From VGWG01 sp964580075 (GTDB lineage: Bacteria > Verrucomicrobiota > Kiritimatiellia > RFP12 > JAAYNR01): DNA of 5,849 nt. The notes under the pieces were generated by a model. It did no database searches. It worked only from the letters and a program-made list of their open reading frames with translations, and was not told the DNA's origin. Below, piece by piece: positions 5,788 through 5,849 of this stretch (the first letter of the stretch is position 1; the number at the start of each line of letters is the position of its first letter). Location of the stretch: assembly GCA_964580075.1 (NCBI GenBank), contig CAZOJL010000190.1:1-5849 (forward strand). Reading direction: 5' to 3'. The position numbers were made by a program, and so were the translations under genes.

Positions 5788-5849
5788 GCGGATGGAAGAC
5801 ACCGCAGCAATTCTCATTTTGGAGATGGGGCCATCGGCGTCGGGGTCGG

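Larger units (their letters stand above)
5716..5849. other. Right-edge region with frames open on both strands
   Basis: Upstream of the minus-strand gene, one minus frame is open from the window edge to TGA 5718-5716 (ATGs at 5817 and 5751), stopping directly against the TTG start. On the plus strand a frame starts at ATG 5750, with GGAG at 5736-5739 (10 nt away), and stays open to the edge (MARSMPDVRTHVKRM...). Third-position GC is moderate in both, and neither is recognisable. One could be the end of an upstream minus-strand gene or the start of a divergent plus-strand gene; the window is too short to tell. Confidence 0.3.

Overview
The window is GC-rich (roughly 60% by eye) bacterial DNA with ordinary Shine-Dalgarno sites (GGAGG, AAGGAG, AGGAGG). 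It holds four plus-strand metabolic genes, then a convergent minus-strand gene. No rRNA, tRNA, CRISPR array, transposase or phage gene was seen. The taxon cannot be fixed from this sequence. The gene content (an MttB-superfamily methyltransferase beside Gfo/Idh/MocA, DegT and hydroxypyruvate-isomerase-like genes) and a GGGTTCAGG inverted-repeat element would fit the Planctomycetes/Verrucomicrobia/Lentisphaerae group or a similar environmental anaerobe, but this is a weak inference.

Bases 1-4567 look like one operon: (1) the C-terminal part of a hydroxypyruvate isomerase/sugar isomerase-epimerase TIM-barrel protein, entering from the left edge; (2) a possible 20-residue leader ORF whose stop overlaps the next start as ATGA; (3) a full-length PLP-dependent DegT/DnrJ/EryC1/StrS sugar aminotransferase; (4) a full-length MttB-superfamily protein without in-frame amber codon, so a non-pyrrolysine member; (5) a Gfo/Idh/MocA NAD(P)-dependent oxidoreductase. 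Spacing is tight (about 24, 23 nt and an overlap), except for about 100 nt before the mttB-like gene.

Together, an isomerase, an aminotransferase, an oxidoreductase and a methylamine-type methyltransferase suggest catabolism or remodelling of an aminated, possibly N-methylated, sugar, cyclitol or small polyol. The substrate is unknown. The corrinoid protein and corrinoid:acceptor methyltransferase that classical MttB-type enzymes need are not in the window. This combination is the most interesting feature here.

Bases 4568-4929 separate the two convergent units. They contain a short GC hairpin, about 280 nt with no convincing gene, and a striking 61-nt imperfect hairpin built from four copies of GGGTTCAGG, ending 2 nt before the minus-strand stop codon. 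Bases 4930-5715 (minus) encode a spermidine-synthase-like SAM-binding protein with a TTG start, a recognisable SD and a good sigma70-type promoter upstream. The last ~130 nt are its promoter region, with short reading frames open to the window edge on both strands.
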